From contig JAGPUU010000391.1 in NCBI GenBank assembly GCA_018067325.1, forward strand, positions 1 to 6,165: a stretch of 6,165 nucleotides of DNA, given 5' to 3'. The notes beneath the pieces were generated by a model, which did not search any database, was not told where the DNA came from, and saw nothing but the letters and a program-made list of their open reading frames with translations. Below, piece by piece: positions 1-5,319 of the stretch (positions within the stretch are counted from its first letter, which is position 1; each line of letters opens with the position of its first letter). A program made the position numbers and the translations under genes. Source of the DNA: Amphritea sp. (GTDB lineage: Bacteria; Pseudomonadota; Gammaproteobacteria; Pseudomonadales; Balneatricaceae).

Positions 1-354
1 TGTCAGTTTCTCAATGTGATTGCCGGCCAGACGGGGTTGAAGCAGAGCCGGACGGCCGTGCATCATTTTCAATGCAATGCCGTTGCGGTCTTTATAGGGA
101 AAGGGCACCGGACAGCCTCTCTCCGCTAGCCAGGTGGTTAACTCAACAAAATAGGGCATCTCTTCCTGATTCAGCTCTTCGAAGAGTGTGAGTACATACT
201 CCTGACTGTCGCCTTCGCTGTCACAAAGGGTGACAAAGTAGTTGGTATTCTCGATACCGCCTTCGATACCTTTAAAACCTACTAGTGTGCCCAGGTCGAA
301 TTTAGTCAACAGACCTTCAAGGTCAACCCTGCTTACATCTGTGTATACGGCCAT
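1..354 (-). CDS. thrB: Homoserine kinase ThrB, N-terminal 118 residues (partial, runs off the left edge)
   Basis: Homoserine kinase phosphorylates L-homoserine with ATP to O-phosphohomoserine, the step before threonine synthase, in the cytoplasm. The visible residues start MAVYTDVSR and include DLGTLVGFKGIEGGIENTNY followed by FVTL and YVLTLFEE. This is the N-lobe pattern of the aminoglycoside-phosphotransferase-like ThrB of pseudomonads and related bacteria, not the GHMP-type ThrB of E. coli. The full protein is normally a little over 300 residues, so about two thirds lies outside, including the catalytic loop. The start at 354 fits the family N-terminus, but there is no convincing Shine-Dalgarno sequence; the nearest purine run (GGAAA) is too far away. 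Only 45 bp separate it from the DUF2782 gene upstream, with no terminator between, so the two are probably co-transcribed and translation may rely on that. The family call is firm. Confidence 0.93.
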   Translation of the reverse strand, partial: MAVYTDVSRVDLEGLLTKFDLGTLVGFKGIEGGIENTNYFVTLCDSEGDSQEYVLTLFEELNQEEMPYFVELTTWLAERGCPVPFPYKDRNGIALKMMHGRPALLQPRLAGNHIEKLT

Positions 355-399
355 AAATGCGTTTACTTATTTCCAATAAAGAGTGATTTGTTTAAAGCG

Positions 400-687
400 T
401 TACCAGCTAAATAGTATCCATTTCGGCAGCATCAGCGTTGAGTTGTCAAAGCGGCTAAACTCCCCTTCAGCTGCGGGAACCAGATAGTAGGTCTTACCGA
501 TCACAGGTTCCACTTTTATCTCTTTCAGTTGTCCGTTGATCCGATATTCATAATAGGTCGCTTTTTCCCCCTGACGGATAGTGACCACCGGTTCATTATT
601 ATCAAACTCCGGCAGCACTTCAGCATTGGCTATTGGGGACAGAGAGAAGGCACTCAACAGGGCTGCCAGTAATAGAATTTTTTTCAT
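400..687 (-). CDS. DUF2782 family small exported protein, function unknown
   Basis: A 95-residue protein. Residues 1-22 form a signal peptide: MKK, a hydrophobic stretch ILLLAALLSAF, and a cleavage site after ANA. The mature part of about 73 residues carries the family pattern I recognise as DUF2782: VVTIRQGEK, then EYRINGQLKEIKVEP, then TYYLVPAAEGEF, ending PKWILFSW. It has no cysteines and no further membrane segment, so it is probably a soluble periplasmic protein rich in beta strands. The ATG at 687 is chosen because GGAG sits 5 nt upstream and it begins exactly at the signal peptide; an in-frame ATG at 711 would add eight polar residues with no ribosome site. It lies divergent to polA and 45 bp upstream of thrB, an arrangement also found in Pseudomonas as I recall. 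No biochemical role is known to me, and neither neighbour explains an exported protein. Confidence 0.88.
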   Translation of the reverse strand: MKKILLLAALLSAFSLSPIANAEVLPEFDNNEPVVTIRQGEKATYYEYRINGQLKEIKVEPVIGKTYYLVPAAEGEFSRFDNSTLMLPKWILFSW

Positions 688-692
688 AACCA

Positions 693-696
693 CTCC
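693..696 (-). promoter_or_regulatory. Ribosome binding site deciding the DUF2782 start
   Basis: Read on the minus strand, GGAG lies 5 nt before the ATG at 687. It favours that codon over the in-frame ATG at 711 and leaves the lysine-initiated signal peptide intact. Confidence 0.75.
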
Positions 697-708
697 GTGA
701 TCTGATGA

Positions 709-730
709 CACCTCTTCTGTGACAGAGGTG
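709..730. repeat. Inverted repeat between DUF2782 and polA (7-bp arms)
   Basis: CACCTCT (709-715) and AGAGGTG (724-730) are perfect inverted copies separated by 8 nt. The inner part TCTGT-G-ACAGA (716-726) is a second, competing palindrome. The element is in the 115-bp divergent spacer, about 20 bp upstream of the DUF2782 start and just upstream of a possible polA -10 box (TATGAT, 738-743, no good -35). It could be an operator, or a leader hairpin of the DUF2782-thrB transcript. No T-run follows on either strand, so it is not a typical terminator. Confidence 0.4.
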
Positions 731-751
731 AATCGAATATGATGGGGCTCT

Positions 752-765
752 CGGGACCAATCCCG
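752..765 (+). repeat. Small hairpin in the presumed polA leader
   Basis: CGGGA (752-756) and TCCCG (761-765) are perfect inverted copies with a CCAA loop, 37 bp upstream of the polA ATG. If transcription starts near 750, as the TATGAT box at 738-743 would suggest, this hairpin forms almost at the 5' end of the polA mRNA, where it could stabilise it. The role is inferred only. Confidence 0.3.
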
Positions 766-788
766 TTAACAATATCTCCTGACGGACA

Positions 789-806
789 ATGACTGCAATA
801 CCATGA
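789..806 (+). other. Five-codon upstream ORF overlapping the polA start
   Basis: ATG ACT GCA ATA CCA TGA (789-806) encodes MTAIP and stops on a TGA that overlaps the polA ATG as ATGA. Such overlaps often couple translation. Neither this ATG nor polA's has a clear Shine-Dalgarno; ACGGA with short spacing before 789 is the best purine match. The mini-ORF is also a near-copy of the first codons of polA, which suggests it arose by a small local duplication. Whether it is translated is unknown. Confidence 0.35.
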
Positions 807-3544
807 CCGCAAATACTTCTCCTATTATCTTAGTCGATGGCTCTTCATATCTGTATAGGGCTTTTTTTGCTTCTCAGCAAGCTGATATGCGTACCTCAGA
901 AGGCGTTCCAACCGGTGCTGTTCGCCTGGTTACCAGCATGATGCGTAGCCTGATTAAGCAGTACCCCGATAGTCCGGTGGCGATGATTTTTGATGCGAAG
1001 GGCAAAACCTTTCGCGATGATATCTATCCGGAATATAAGGCGCAGCGCCCGCCAATGCCCGATGACCTACGTACCCAGATAGAACCTATTCATAATATTG
1101 TTCGGGCGATGGGCTTTCCTCTTATCGCTGTTGAAGGCGTTGAAGCCGATGACGTCATCGGTACTTTCGCAAGGGAAGCCAGCGCTAAGGGATTGGATAC
1201 TATTATCTCTACCGGCGACAAAGATATGGCGCAACTGGTGGATCAGCATGTCTCTTTGATCAACACCATGAATGATATCCATATGGATATTGATGGCGTA
1301 AAGGAGAAGTTTGGTATTCCGCCTGAGCTGATTATCGATTATCTGGCGTTGATGGGAGACAAAGTCGATAACATACCAGGGGTTCCAGGTGTAGGTGAGA
1401 AAACTGCGCTGGCATTATTACAGGGGATCGGTGGTATCAGTGATCTTTATGCTAATTTGGATAAAATTGCGGCGCTAGGTTTTCGGGGTTCGAAAACCAT
1501 GGCGAAAAAGTTGGAAGATAACCGCGAAGGCGCTGATCTATCCTATCTGTTAGCCACGATCAAAACAGATCTTGAGTTGGAGATAGCGATCGAGGATATT
1601 CCGGTTCCGGTTGCCGATAATGATCAGTTAATGGCGCTATTTCAGCAGTGCGAGTTTCGCACCTGGGTGAGAGACCTGGATGAAAAATCGCCGGTTACCG
1701 CTGCCAGTGCAGAGGACTCACCACAAGCGCCCACCGAAATTGAATATGAAACGATTCTGGATCAAACCTCTTTTGATCTCTGGCTAACGCGGCTCAGTGA
1801 GGCAGACTTGTTTGCCTTTGATACTGAAACAGACAGTCTTAATTATATGGAGGCAAATCTTATCGGTTTGTCTTTCTCTATTGAGGCGGGCAAAGCCGCT
1901 TACCTGCCCGTTGCTCACGATTATATGGGGGCACCGGCTCAGCTTGATCGTAAGGCTGTGCTGGAACAGCTGAAACCACTGTTAGAGAGTGATACCCACA
2001 AGAAGGTCGGGCAGCACATTAAATACGATATGAATGTATTGGCCCGATACGGTATTGAACTTAAAGGTGTAGCTTTCGATACCATGCTTGAGTCATACGC
2101 GCTCAACTCTACAGCGACGCGCCATAACATGGATGCCCTGTCTGACTTCTATCTGGGGGTTAAGGCCGTCAAGTTTGAGGAGATAGCGGGTAAGGGAAAG
2201 AAGCAGCTGACATTTAATCAGATTGAGATGGAGCAGGCGGCACCTTATGCGGCTGAGGATGCAGATATAACGCTCCGACTTCATCAGACTCTGCATAGCA
2301 AACTAGAAAAAGAGCCTTCATTGGCGAGTGTTTTTTCAGATATTGAGCGGCCTCTGATTGCTGTTATGGCGCGTATGGAGCAACAAGGTGCGATGGTTGA
2401 TGCCACGCAACTGGCCACTCAAAGCATGGAGCACGGTGTCCGATTGAAGGAGTTGGAAATACAAGCTCATGAATTAGCGGGCAGTCCTTTTAATCTGAGT
2501 TCGCCTAAACAGCTGCAGGAAATCCTGTTTGAGCAGCAGAAACTGCCAGTGATTAAAAAAACGCCGAAAGGGGCTCCCTCGACTGCAGAAGAGGTCTTGC
2601 AAGAGCTGGCGTTGGATTATCCTCTGCCGAAGTTAATTATCGAGCACCGCAGTCTGAGTAAACTCAAGAGCACTTATACGGATAAACTACCACAGATGAT
2701 TAATCCGGCAACGAAGCGGATTCATACCTCCTATCACCAGGCGGTTACAGCGACAGGTCGGCTCTCATCGTCTGATCCTAACTTGCAGAATATCCCTATT
2801 CGTTCCACCGAGGGGCGCCGAATCCGCCAAGCATTTATTGCACCAGAAGGTTATAAGTTAGTCGCAGCGGATTATTCTCAGATTGAATTAAGAATTATGG
2901 CTCACCTGTCGCAGGATAAGGGGTTGTTGAATGCCTTTGCTCAGGGAGAGGATGTTCATAAGGCCACTGCGGCTGAGGTCTTTAAAGTCGGCCTGGATGA
3001 GGTAACTGCCGATCAGCGTCGCAGTGCTAAGGCGATCAACTTTGGTTTGATCTATGGTATGTCGGCCTTTGGTTTGGCCAAACAGCTGGGGATAGGCCGT
3101 AATGAGGCGCAAAGATATATCGATCATTACTTTGAAACCTATCCGGGTGTACAGCGTTACATGGATGATATTCGTTTACAGGCGGCAGAAAATGGCTATG
3201 TAGAAACGCTCTTCGGACGCAGGCTTTACCTGCCTGAAATCAAAGCGAGTAATGGTATGCGCCGTCAGGCCGCTGAGCGGACCGCGATCAATGCGCCGAT
3301 GCAGGGCACTGCTGCTGATATTATTAAGAAAGCGATGGTGAAGGTAGATAACTGGTTACAGAACAGTGATACCGGTGCCCGAATGATTATGCAGGTACAC
3401 GATGAACTGATTCTTGAAGTGCCTGAGGCTGAGCTAGAAGAGGTTACTGCGCAGTTGGTTGAGTTAATGCAAACGGCGGCGAATCTGGATGTACCATTGT
3501 TGGTTGAAGCCGGAAGCGGAGATAATTGGGATCAGGCTCACTGA
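803..3544 (+). CDS. polA: DNA polymerase I, full length with all three activities
   Basis: Repairs and fills DNA gaps and removes RNA primers from Okazaki fragments. The 913 residues hold three domains. The 5' nuclease (about 1-290) has D12 in [34 protein letters not shown], and the helix-hairpin-helix [18 protein letters not shown] with D186. The 3'-5' proofreading domain (about 320-510) keeps D340 and E342 in FDTETDS, D409 in HIKYDMN, and Y482/D486 in YAAEDAD, so it should be active. The polymerase domain (about 520-913) has motif A DYSQIELR with D690 and E695, the O-helix [14 protein letters not shown] with R739, K743, F747 and Y751, and motif C VHDE with D867. Numbering runs 15 behind E. 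coli in the C-terminal two domains. The ATG at 803 gives the usual N-terminus but lacks a good Shine-Dalgarno; an out-of-frame near-copy of the start lies just upstream at 789. A terminator follows 17 nt after the stop. Confidence 0.98.
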   Translation: MTANTSPIILVDGSSYLYRAFFASQQADMRTSEGVPTGAVRLVTSMMRSLIKQYPDSPVAMIFDAKGKTFRDDIYPEYKAQRPPMPDDLRTQIEPIHNIVRAMGFPLIAVEGVEADDVIGTFAREASAKGLDTIISTGDKDMAQLVDQHVSLINTMNDIHMDIDGVKEKFGIPPELIIDYLALMGDKVDNIPGVPGVGEKTALALLQGIGGISDLYANLDKIAALGFRGSKTMAKKLEDNREGADLSYLLATIKTDLELEIAIEDIPVPVADNDQLMALFQQCEFRTWVRDLDEKSPVTAASAEDSPQAPTEIEYETILDQTSFDLWLTRLSEADLFAFDTETDSLNYMEANLIGLSFSIEAGKAAYLPVAHDYMGAPAQLDRKAVLEQLKPLLESDTHKKVGQHIKYDMNVLARYGIELKGVAFDTMLESYALNSTATRHNMDALSDFYLGVKAVKFEEIAGKGKKQLTFNQIEMEQAAPYAAEDADITLRLHQTLHSKLEKEPSLASVFSDIERPLIAVMARMEQQGAMVDATQLATQSMEHGVRLKELEIQAHELAGSPFNLSSPKQLQEILFEQQKLPVIKKTPKGAPSTAEEVLQELALDYPLPKLIIEHRSLSKLKSTYTDKLPQMINPATKRIHTSYHQAVTATGRLSSSDPNLQNIPIRSTEGRRIRQAFIAPEGYKLVAADYSQIELRIMAHLSQDKGLLNAFAQGEDVHKATAAEVFKVGLDEVTADQRRSAKAINFGLIYGMSAFGLAKQLGIGRNEAQRYIDHYFETYPGVQRYMDDIRLQAAENGYVETLFGRRLYLPEIKASNGMRRQAAERTAINAPMQGTAADIIKKAMVKVDNWLQNSDTGARMIMQVHDELILEVPEAELEEVTAQLVELMQTAANLDVPLLVEAGSGDNWDQAH

Positions 3545-3560
3545 TATCGGAGTTATAAAA

Positions 3561-3589
3561 CCCTACCCAAAGGGTAGGGGGAACTTTTT
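3561..3589 (+). terminator. Rho-independent terminator of polA, possibly bidirectional
   Basis: CCCTACCC (3561-3568), loop AAA, GGGTAGGG (3572-3579) makes a perfect 8-bp GC-rich stem. After GGAAC comes a T5 run (3585-3589). It begins 17 nt after the polA stop. On the minus strand the same stem is followed by TTTTAT, so it can also stop transcripts arriving from engB. Its downstream edge overlaps the -35 box of the next promoter. Confidence 0.8.
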
Positions 3590-3608
3590 CATACTGTTTT
3601 ACTCATAA
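3581..3608 (+). promoter_or_regulatory. Sigma-E/AlgU-type promoter of the polA-engB intergenic sRNA
   Basis: GAACTT (3581-3586) and TCATAA (3603-3608) are separated by 16 nt. The -35 context is GGGGGAACTTTTT, which contains the extended GGAACTTTT preferred by E. coli sigma-E; the -10 keeps the TCA of the TCTGA/TCAAA class. Predicted transcription starts at about 3613-3616, exactly where a stable stem begins. A nearly identical promoter lies in front of dsbA at 5259-5286. Site quality and position support the call; which sigma factor acts is inferred. Confidence 0.65.
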
Positions 3609-3620
3609 TTTATGAGGGCC

Positions 3621-3639
3621 AAAAAAAACCTTGCCAAGG
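3621..3639 (-). terminator. Possible engB terminator on the minus strand
   Basis: Read on the minus strand, CCTTGGCAAGG (3639-3629) is a short stem with loop GGC, followed immediately by T8 (3628-3621). The stem is only 4 bp, but the T-run is the longest in the window. If used, the engB mRNA 3' end would run antisense through nearly all of the sRNA. The bidirectional stem at 3561-3579 is the backup. Confidence 0.42.
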
Positions 3640-3666
3640 GAGGCTCTCATGTAACACGCATGCGTT

Positions 3667-3718
3667 GAAGCTCTCGTGATCACTCTGTTCCCCCTTAGGA
3701 TTTCGAGGGCTTCTTTTT
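3667..3718 (+). terminator. 3' stem and U-run ending the candidate sRNA
   Basis: GAAGCTCTCG (3667-3676) pairs with CGAGGGCTTC (3704-3713) over 10 bp with one G-U, directly followed by T5 (3714-3718). The 27-nt loop is longer than in standard terminators. The G-U pair makes the stem better on the plus strand than on the minus strand, where it becomes a C-A mismatch. That supports plus-strand RNA. It ends 9 nt before the engB stop codon. Confidence 0.55.
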
Positions 3719-3727
3719 GTTCATTCG

Positions 3728-4378
3728 CTAATTTTTCTTACTCTCTTCATTGGAGCCTTCTTCGGAGCCCTCTTCGAGTAACCAGGTATTTAACTGATCA
3801 CGGAGCTGATCAACACCTGTACCTTTTAGTGCCGAGAAGGATTGAATGCTCAGTAAAGGAGTATTTTTAACATCCAAGTCCTTTTTAAGCTTCAGCGTAG
3901 CGTTTTGCGCCGCGCCTCGATTAAGCTTGTCTGCTTTCGTAAGCAGAATATGCAAGGGCATCTCTGCTTCATGGCACCATTCAATCATCATCTGATCGAA
4001 CTCTTTCAATGGGTGGCGAATATCAACCATCAATACGACACCCCGTAAGCAGTCGCGATTTTTCAGATAATCATTCAGGTGCTTTTGCCAGTGCTCCTTC
4101 ATGGCGATAGGGACTTTTGCGTACCCGTAGCCAGGGAGATCGACGATACGAACGCCCTCAACATTGGTATCGAAGAAGTTTATCAGCTGAGTTCGGCCCG
4201 GCGTTTTACTGGTACGGGCCAACTTTGCATTGGTCAGTGTATTGATCGCACTGGACTTGCCTGCATTGGAACGACCTGCAAAAGCAACCTCGGCTCCGAT
4301 GTCATCAGGACACTGGCTGAGCTTGCTTGCACTGGTGTTAAAACGGGTCAGATGGTAGTGAATCTGGGGTAAAGACAT
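3728..4378 (-). CDS. engB: Ribosome biogenesis GTP-binding protein EngB/YihA/YsxC
   Basis: A 216-residue cytoplasmic GTPase of the TrmE-Era-EngA-EngB group, needed for late assembly of the large ribosomal subunit. The G motifs are in order: P-loop GRSNAGKS (35-42), switch I KTPGRTQ (58-64), [11 protein letters not shown] (80-90), TKAD (147-150) and FSALKGTG (181-188). [14 protein letters not shown] (115-128) is typical of EngB. Length is normal. The ATG at 4378 matches the family N-terminus; the frame stays open for 47 more codons upstream, but that stretch is promoter-like DNA. The ribosome site is weak (AGG about 12 nt away). The C-terminus is an acidic tail, [15 protein letters not shown], built from near-tandem EEGS units. 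The gene converges on polA and diverges from the cytochrome c4 gene, as in Pseudomonas. Confidence 0.96.
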   Translation of the reverse strand: MSLPQIHYHLTRFNTSASKLSQCPDDIGAEVAFAGRSNAGKSSAINTLTNAKLARTSKTPGRTQLINFFDTNVEGVRIVDLPGYGYAKVPIAMKEHWQKHLNDYLKNRDCLRGVVLMVDIRHPLKEFDQMMIEWCHEAEMPLHILLTKADKLNRGAAQNATLKLKKDLDVKNTPLLSIQSFSALKGTGVDQLRDQLNTWLLEEGSEEGSNEESKKN

Positions 4379-4443
4379 ATACTTTTTGCCTATCAGCCTG
4401 TAAATACAGACATTTGTCGTTCCAGTTTGTGTGGATATTAGGT

Positions 4444-4461
4444 TATAATTCCGCCGGAATT
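4444..4461. promoter_or_regulatory. Consensus -10 box with an overlapping palindrome, engB/cytochrome c4 divergent region
   Basis: The plus strand has a perfect TATAAT (4444-4449), about 135 bp before the cytochrome c4 start; the -35 is poor (TTCCAG at 4420-4425, 18 nt away). AATTCCG-C-CGGAATT (4447-4461) is a perfect palindrome with 7-bp arms that covers the end of this -10 and the expected start site. The minus strand across the same spot reads TATAAC, a possible -10 for engB. A protein bound here could control both genes. The weak -35 would suit an activator, but the promoter calls are tentative. Confidence 0.38.
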
Positions 4462-4582
4462 CTACCTGTGACTGAGATATTACACCAGTCCGGGTGTTAG
4501 TTAGGTCGCCCTGTTTCAATCTGATTAGCTTTAGATTGTGGCAGAAACCGTTAGCAATTATAGCAAGAGTCTGGATTAGTCG
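4462..4582 (+). other. Long presumed 5' leader of the cytochrome c4 gene
   Basis: If transcription starts after the TATAAT box, the leader is over 120 nt. It contains two weak inverted repeats: ACACC/GGTGT (4482-4486 with 4493-4497) and CAATCT/AGATTG (4517-4522 with 4533-4538). A second, weaker promoter candidate, TTGTGG-N17-TATAGC (4536-4564), would instead give a leader of about a dozen bases. I see no FNR/ANR-type TTGAT-N4-ATCAA box and no riboswitch I recognise. Confidence 0.3.
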
Positions 4583-5185
4583 ATGAATAAACTACTGATC
4601 GCCTTACTGGCAAGCGTGAGTATCATGAGTGTTGCACATGCGGCGGGTGATGCTGCTGCAGGGCAAGGTAAAACAGCTGTATGCGGCGCATGTCACGGAG
4701 TTGATGGCAATAGCGCTGTTGGTAATTTCCCTAAACTGGCAGGCCAGAATGAGCGTTACCTGCTGAAACAGCTGCAGGAAATTAAATCTGGCACCCGTCA
4801 GGTCGTTGAAATGACAGGTCTGCTGACCAACCTGAGTGATCAGGACATGGCTGATATATCGGCTTACTTCGCATCTAAGCCGGTTCAGATTGGCGCTGCT
4901 AAAGCGGATCTGGTTGAAGCGGGTGAGAAGATTTACCGTGGCGGTGTTGAGTCTAAAGGTATTGCTGCTTGTACCGCTTGTCACGGTGCGCAGGGTAAAG
5001 GTATTGCGTCTGCGGGTTATCCTCAATTAGGCGGTCAGCATGCTGCTTATACAGAAACTCAGTTGAAGAGTTTCCGTGTTGAAACGCGTAATAACGATCC
5101 TCAGAATATGATGCGTGATATCGCGGCTAAACTGAGTGATAAAGAGATTCAGGCAGTAGCAAGTTACATCCAGGGCTTGAATTGA
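4583..5185 (+). CDS. Dihaem cytochrome c4
   Basis: An exported electron carrier that passes electrons from the bc1 complex towards terminal oxidases, periplasmic or membrane-attached. The 200-residue precursor has a signal peptide (1-20, cleavage after AHA). Two homologous class I cytochrome domains follow: CGACH (C34, C37, H38) and CTACH (C130, C133, H134). Likely axial methionines are M77 in VVEMTGL and M176 or M177 in PQNMMRDI. The conserved NFPKLAGQ (48-55) and GYPQLGGQ (145-152) mark the two halves. The ATG at 4583 gives an intact signal peptide; upstream there is only GGA at a reasonable distance. The gene is monocistronic by appearance, with a strong terminator after it. In Pseudomonas, as I remember, a cytochrome c4 gene (cc4) occupies this place next to dsbA. 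Haem attachment needs the Ccm system and reduced cysteines, a loose functional link to the dsbA neighbour. Confidence 0.95.
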   Translation: MNKLLIALLASVSIMSVAHAAGDAAAGQGKTAVCGACHGVDGNSAVGNFPKLAGQNERYLLKQLQEIKSGTRQVVEMTGLLTNLSDQDMADISAYFASKPVQIGAAKADLVEAGEKIYRGGVESKGIAACTACHGAQGKGIASAGYPQLGGQHAAYTETQLKSFRVETRNNDPQNMMRDIAAKLSDKEIQAVASYIQGLN

Positions 5186-5204
5186 TATTCAGCTTTGAGT
5201 CAGG

Positions 5205-5229
5205 AAAGGCAGCGTAAGCTGCCTTTTTT
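5205..5229 (+). terminator. Rho-independent terminator of the cytochrome c4 gene
   Basis: AAAGGCAGC (5205-5213), loop GTAA, GCTGCCTTT (5218-5226) forms a 9-bp stem running into T6 (5224-5229), 20 nt after the stop codon. It separates the cytochrome gene from dsbA, so dsbA needs its own promoter. Confidence 0.92.
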
Positions 5230-5258
5230 ATTGCATGATTTTTATTTGCGCCGGTGCT

Positions 5259-5286
5259 GAACTTGAAGCATATTGACTTGTCATAG
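5259..5286 (+). promoter_or_regulatory. Sigma-E/AlgU-type promoter of dsbA
   Basis: GAACTT (5259-5264) and TCATAG (5281-5286) are spaced by 16 nt, the same design as the sRNA promoter at 3581-3608. A start near 5292 would give a leader of about 28 nt before the dsbA ATG. It lies just after the preceding terminator, where a dsbA promoter is required. AlgU control of dsbA in Pseudomonas is reported, as I recall. TTGACT (5273-5278) inside the spacer resembles a housekeeping -35, but no good -10 follows. Confidence 0.65.
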
Positions 5287-5309
5287 GTGTTTGGATTTTC
5301 TCAAAGGGT

Positions 5310-5313
5310 GGAG
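5310..5313 (+). promoter_or_regulatory. Ribosome binding site deciding the dsbA start
   Basis: GGAG, in the context GGTGGAG, lies 6 nt before the ATG at 5320. It selects this codon over the in-frame GTG at 5287, which would add 11 residues before the signal peptide and lie at or before the predicted transcript start. Confidence 0.82.
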
Positions 5314-5319
5314 ATACAT

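Larger units (their letters stand above)
3613..3718 (+). ncRNA. Candidate envelope-stress sRNA at the Spot 42/ErsA locus
   Basis: The spacer between convergent polA and engB encodes Spot 42 in enterobacteria and ErsA, an AlgU-dependent sRNA, in Pseudomonas aeruginosa (known from the literature). Here the same spacer has a sigma-E-type promoter (3581-3608) followed by structured non-coding sequence. The 5' stem pairs 3612-3620 with 3642-3650 (9 bp, one G-U), with a loop holding A8 and a small CCTT/AAGG hairpin. A linker follows with the perfect palindrome ACGCATGCGT (3656-3665). The 3' stem pairs 3667-3676 with 3704-3713 (10 bp, one G-U) and runs into T5. Its 27-nt loop carries TTCCCCCTTAGG (3688-3699), a C-rich accessible stretch that could pair with ribosome binding sites. 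The predicted length is about 105 nt, like Spot 42. I see no real primary-sequence match to Spot 42, so identity rests on position, promoter and structure. Targets are unknown; the ends are approximate. Confidence 0.62.

Noticed and set aside
688..711. Upstream ATG for the DUF2782 protein at 711
   Set aside because: No ribosome site; it would put eight polar residues in front of a normal signal peptide.
3574..3590. Direct sequence match to Spot 42, whose 5' end begins GUAGGG
   Set aside because: GTAGGG occurs at 3574-3579 inside the polA terminator stem, but the similarity stops there. The sRNA call rests on position, promoter and structure instead.
3676..3870. Small plus-strand reading frame across the sRNA 3' end and engB
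   Set aside because: It starts in the sRNA terminator stem, runs antisense to engB, and the peptide looks like an antisense translation with no recognisable family.
4379..4519. In-frame N-terminal extension of EngB by 47 residues
   Set aside because: The family N-terminus matches the ATG at 4378. The extension covers the divergent promoter region with TATAAT and the palindrome, and its residues show no EngB-like pattern.
4604..5026. 140-codon minus-strand reading frame inside the cytochrome c4 gene
   Set aside because: Antisense to a clear gene; its composition is rich in T, R, N and S, typical of a shadow frame, and it has no domain.
5287..5319. GTG start for DsbA 11 codons upstream
   Set aside because: The ATG at 5320 has GGTGGAG at ideal spacing and begins the signal peptide; the GTG would lie at or before the predicted transcription start.
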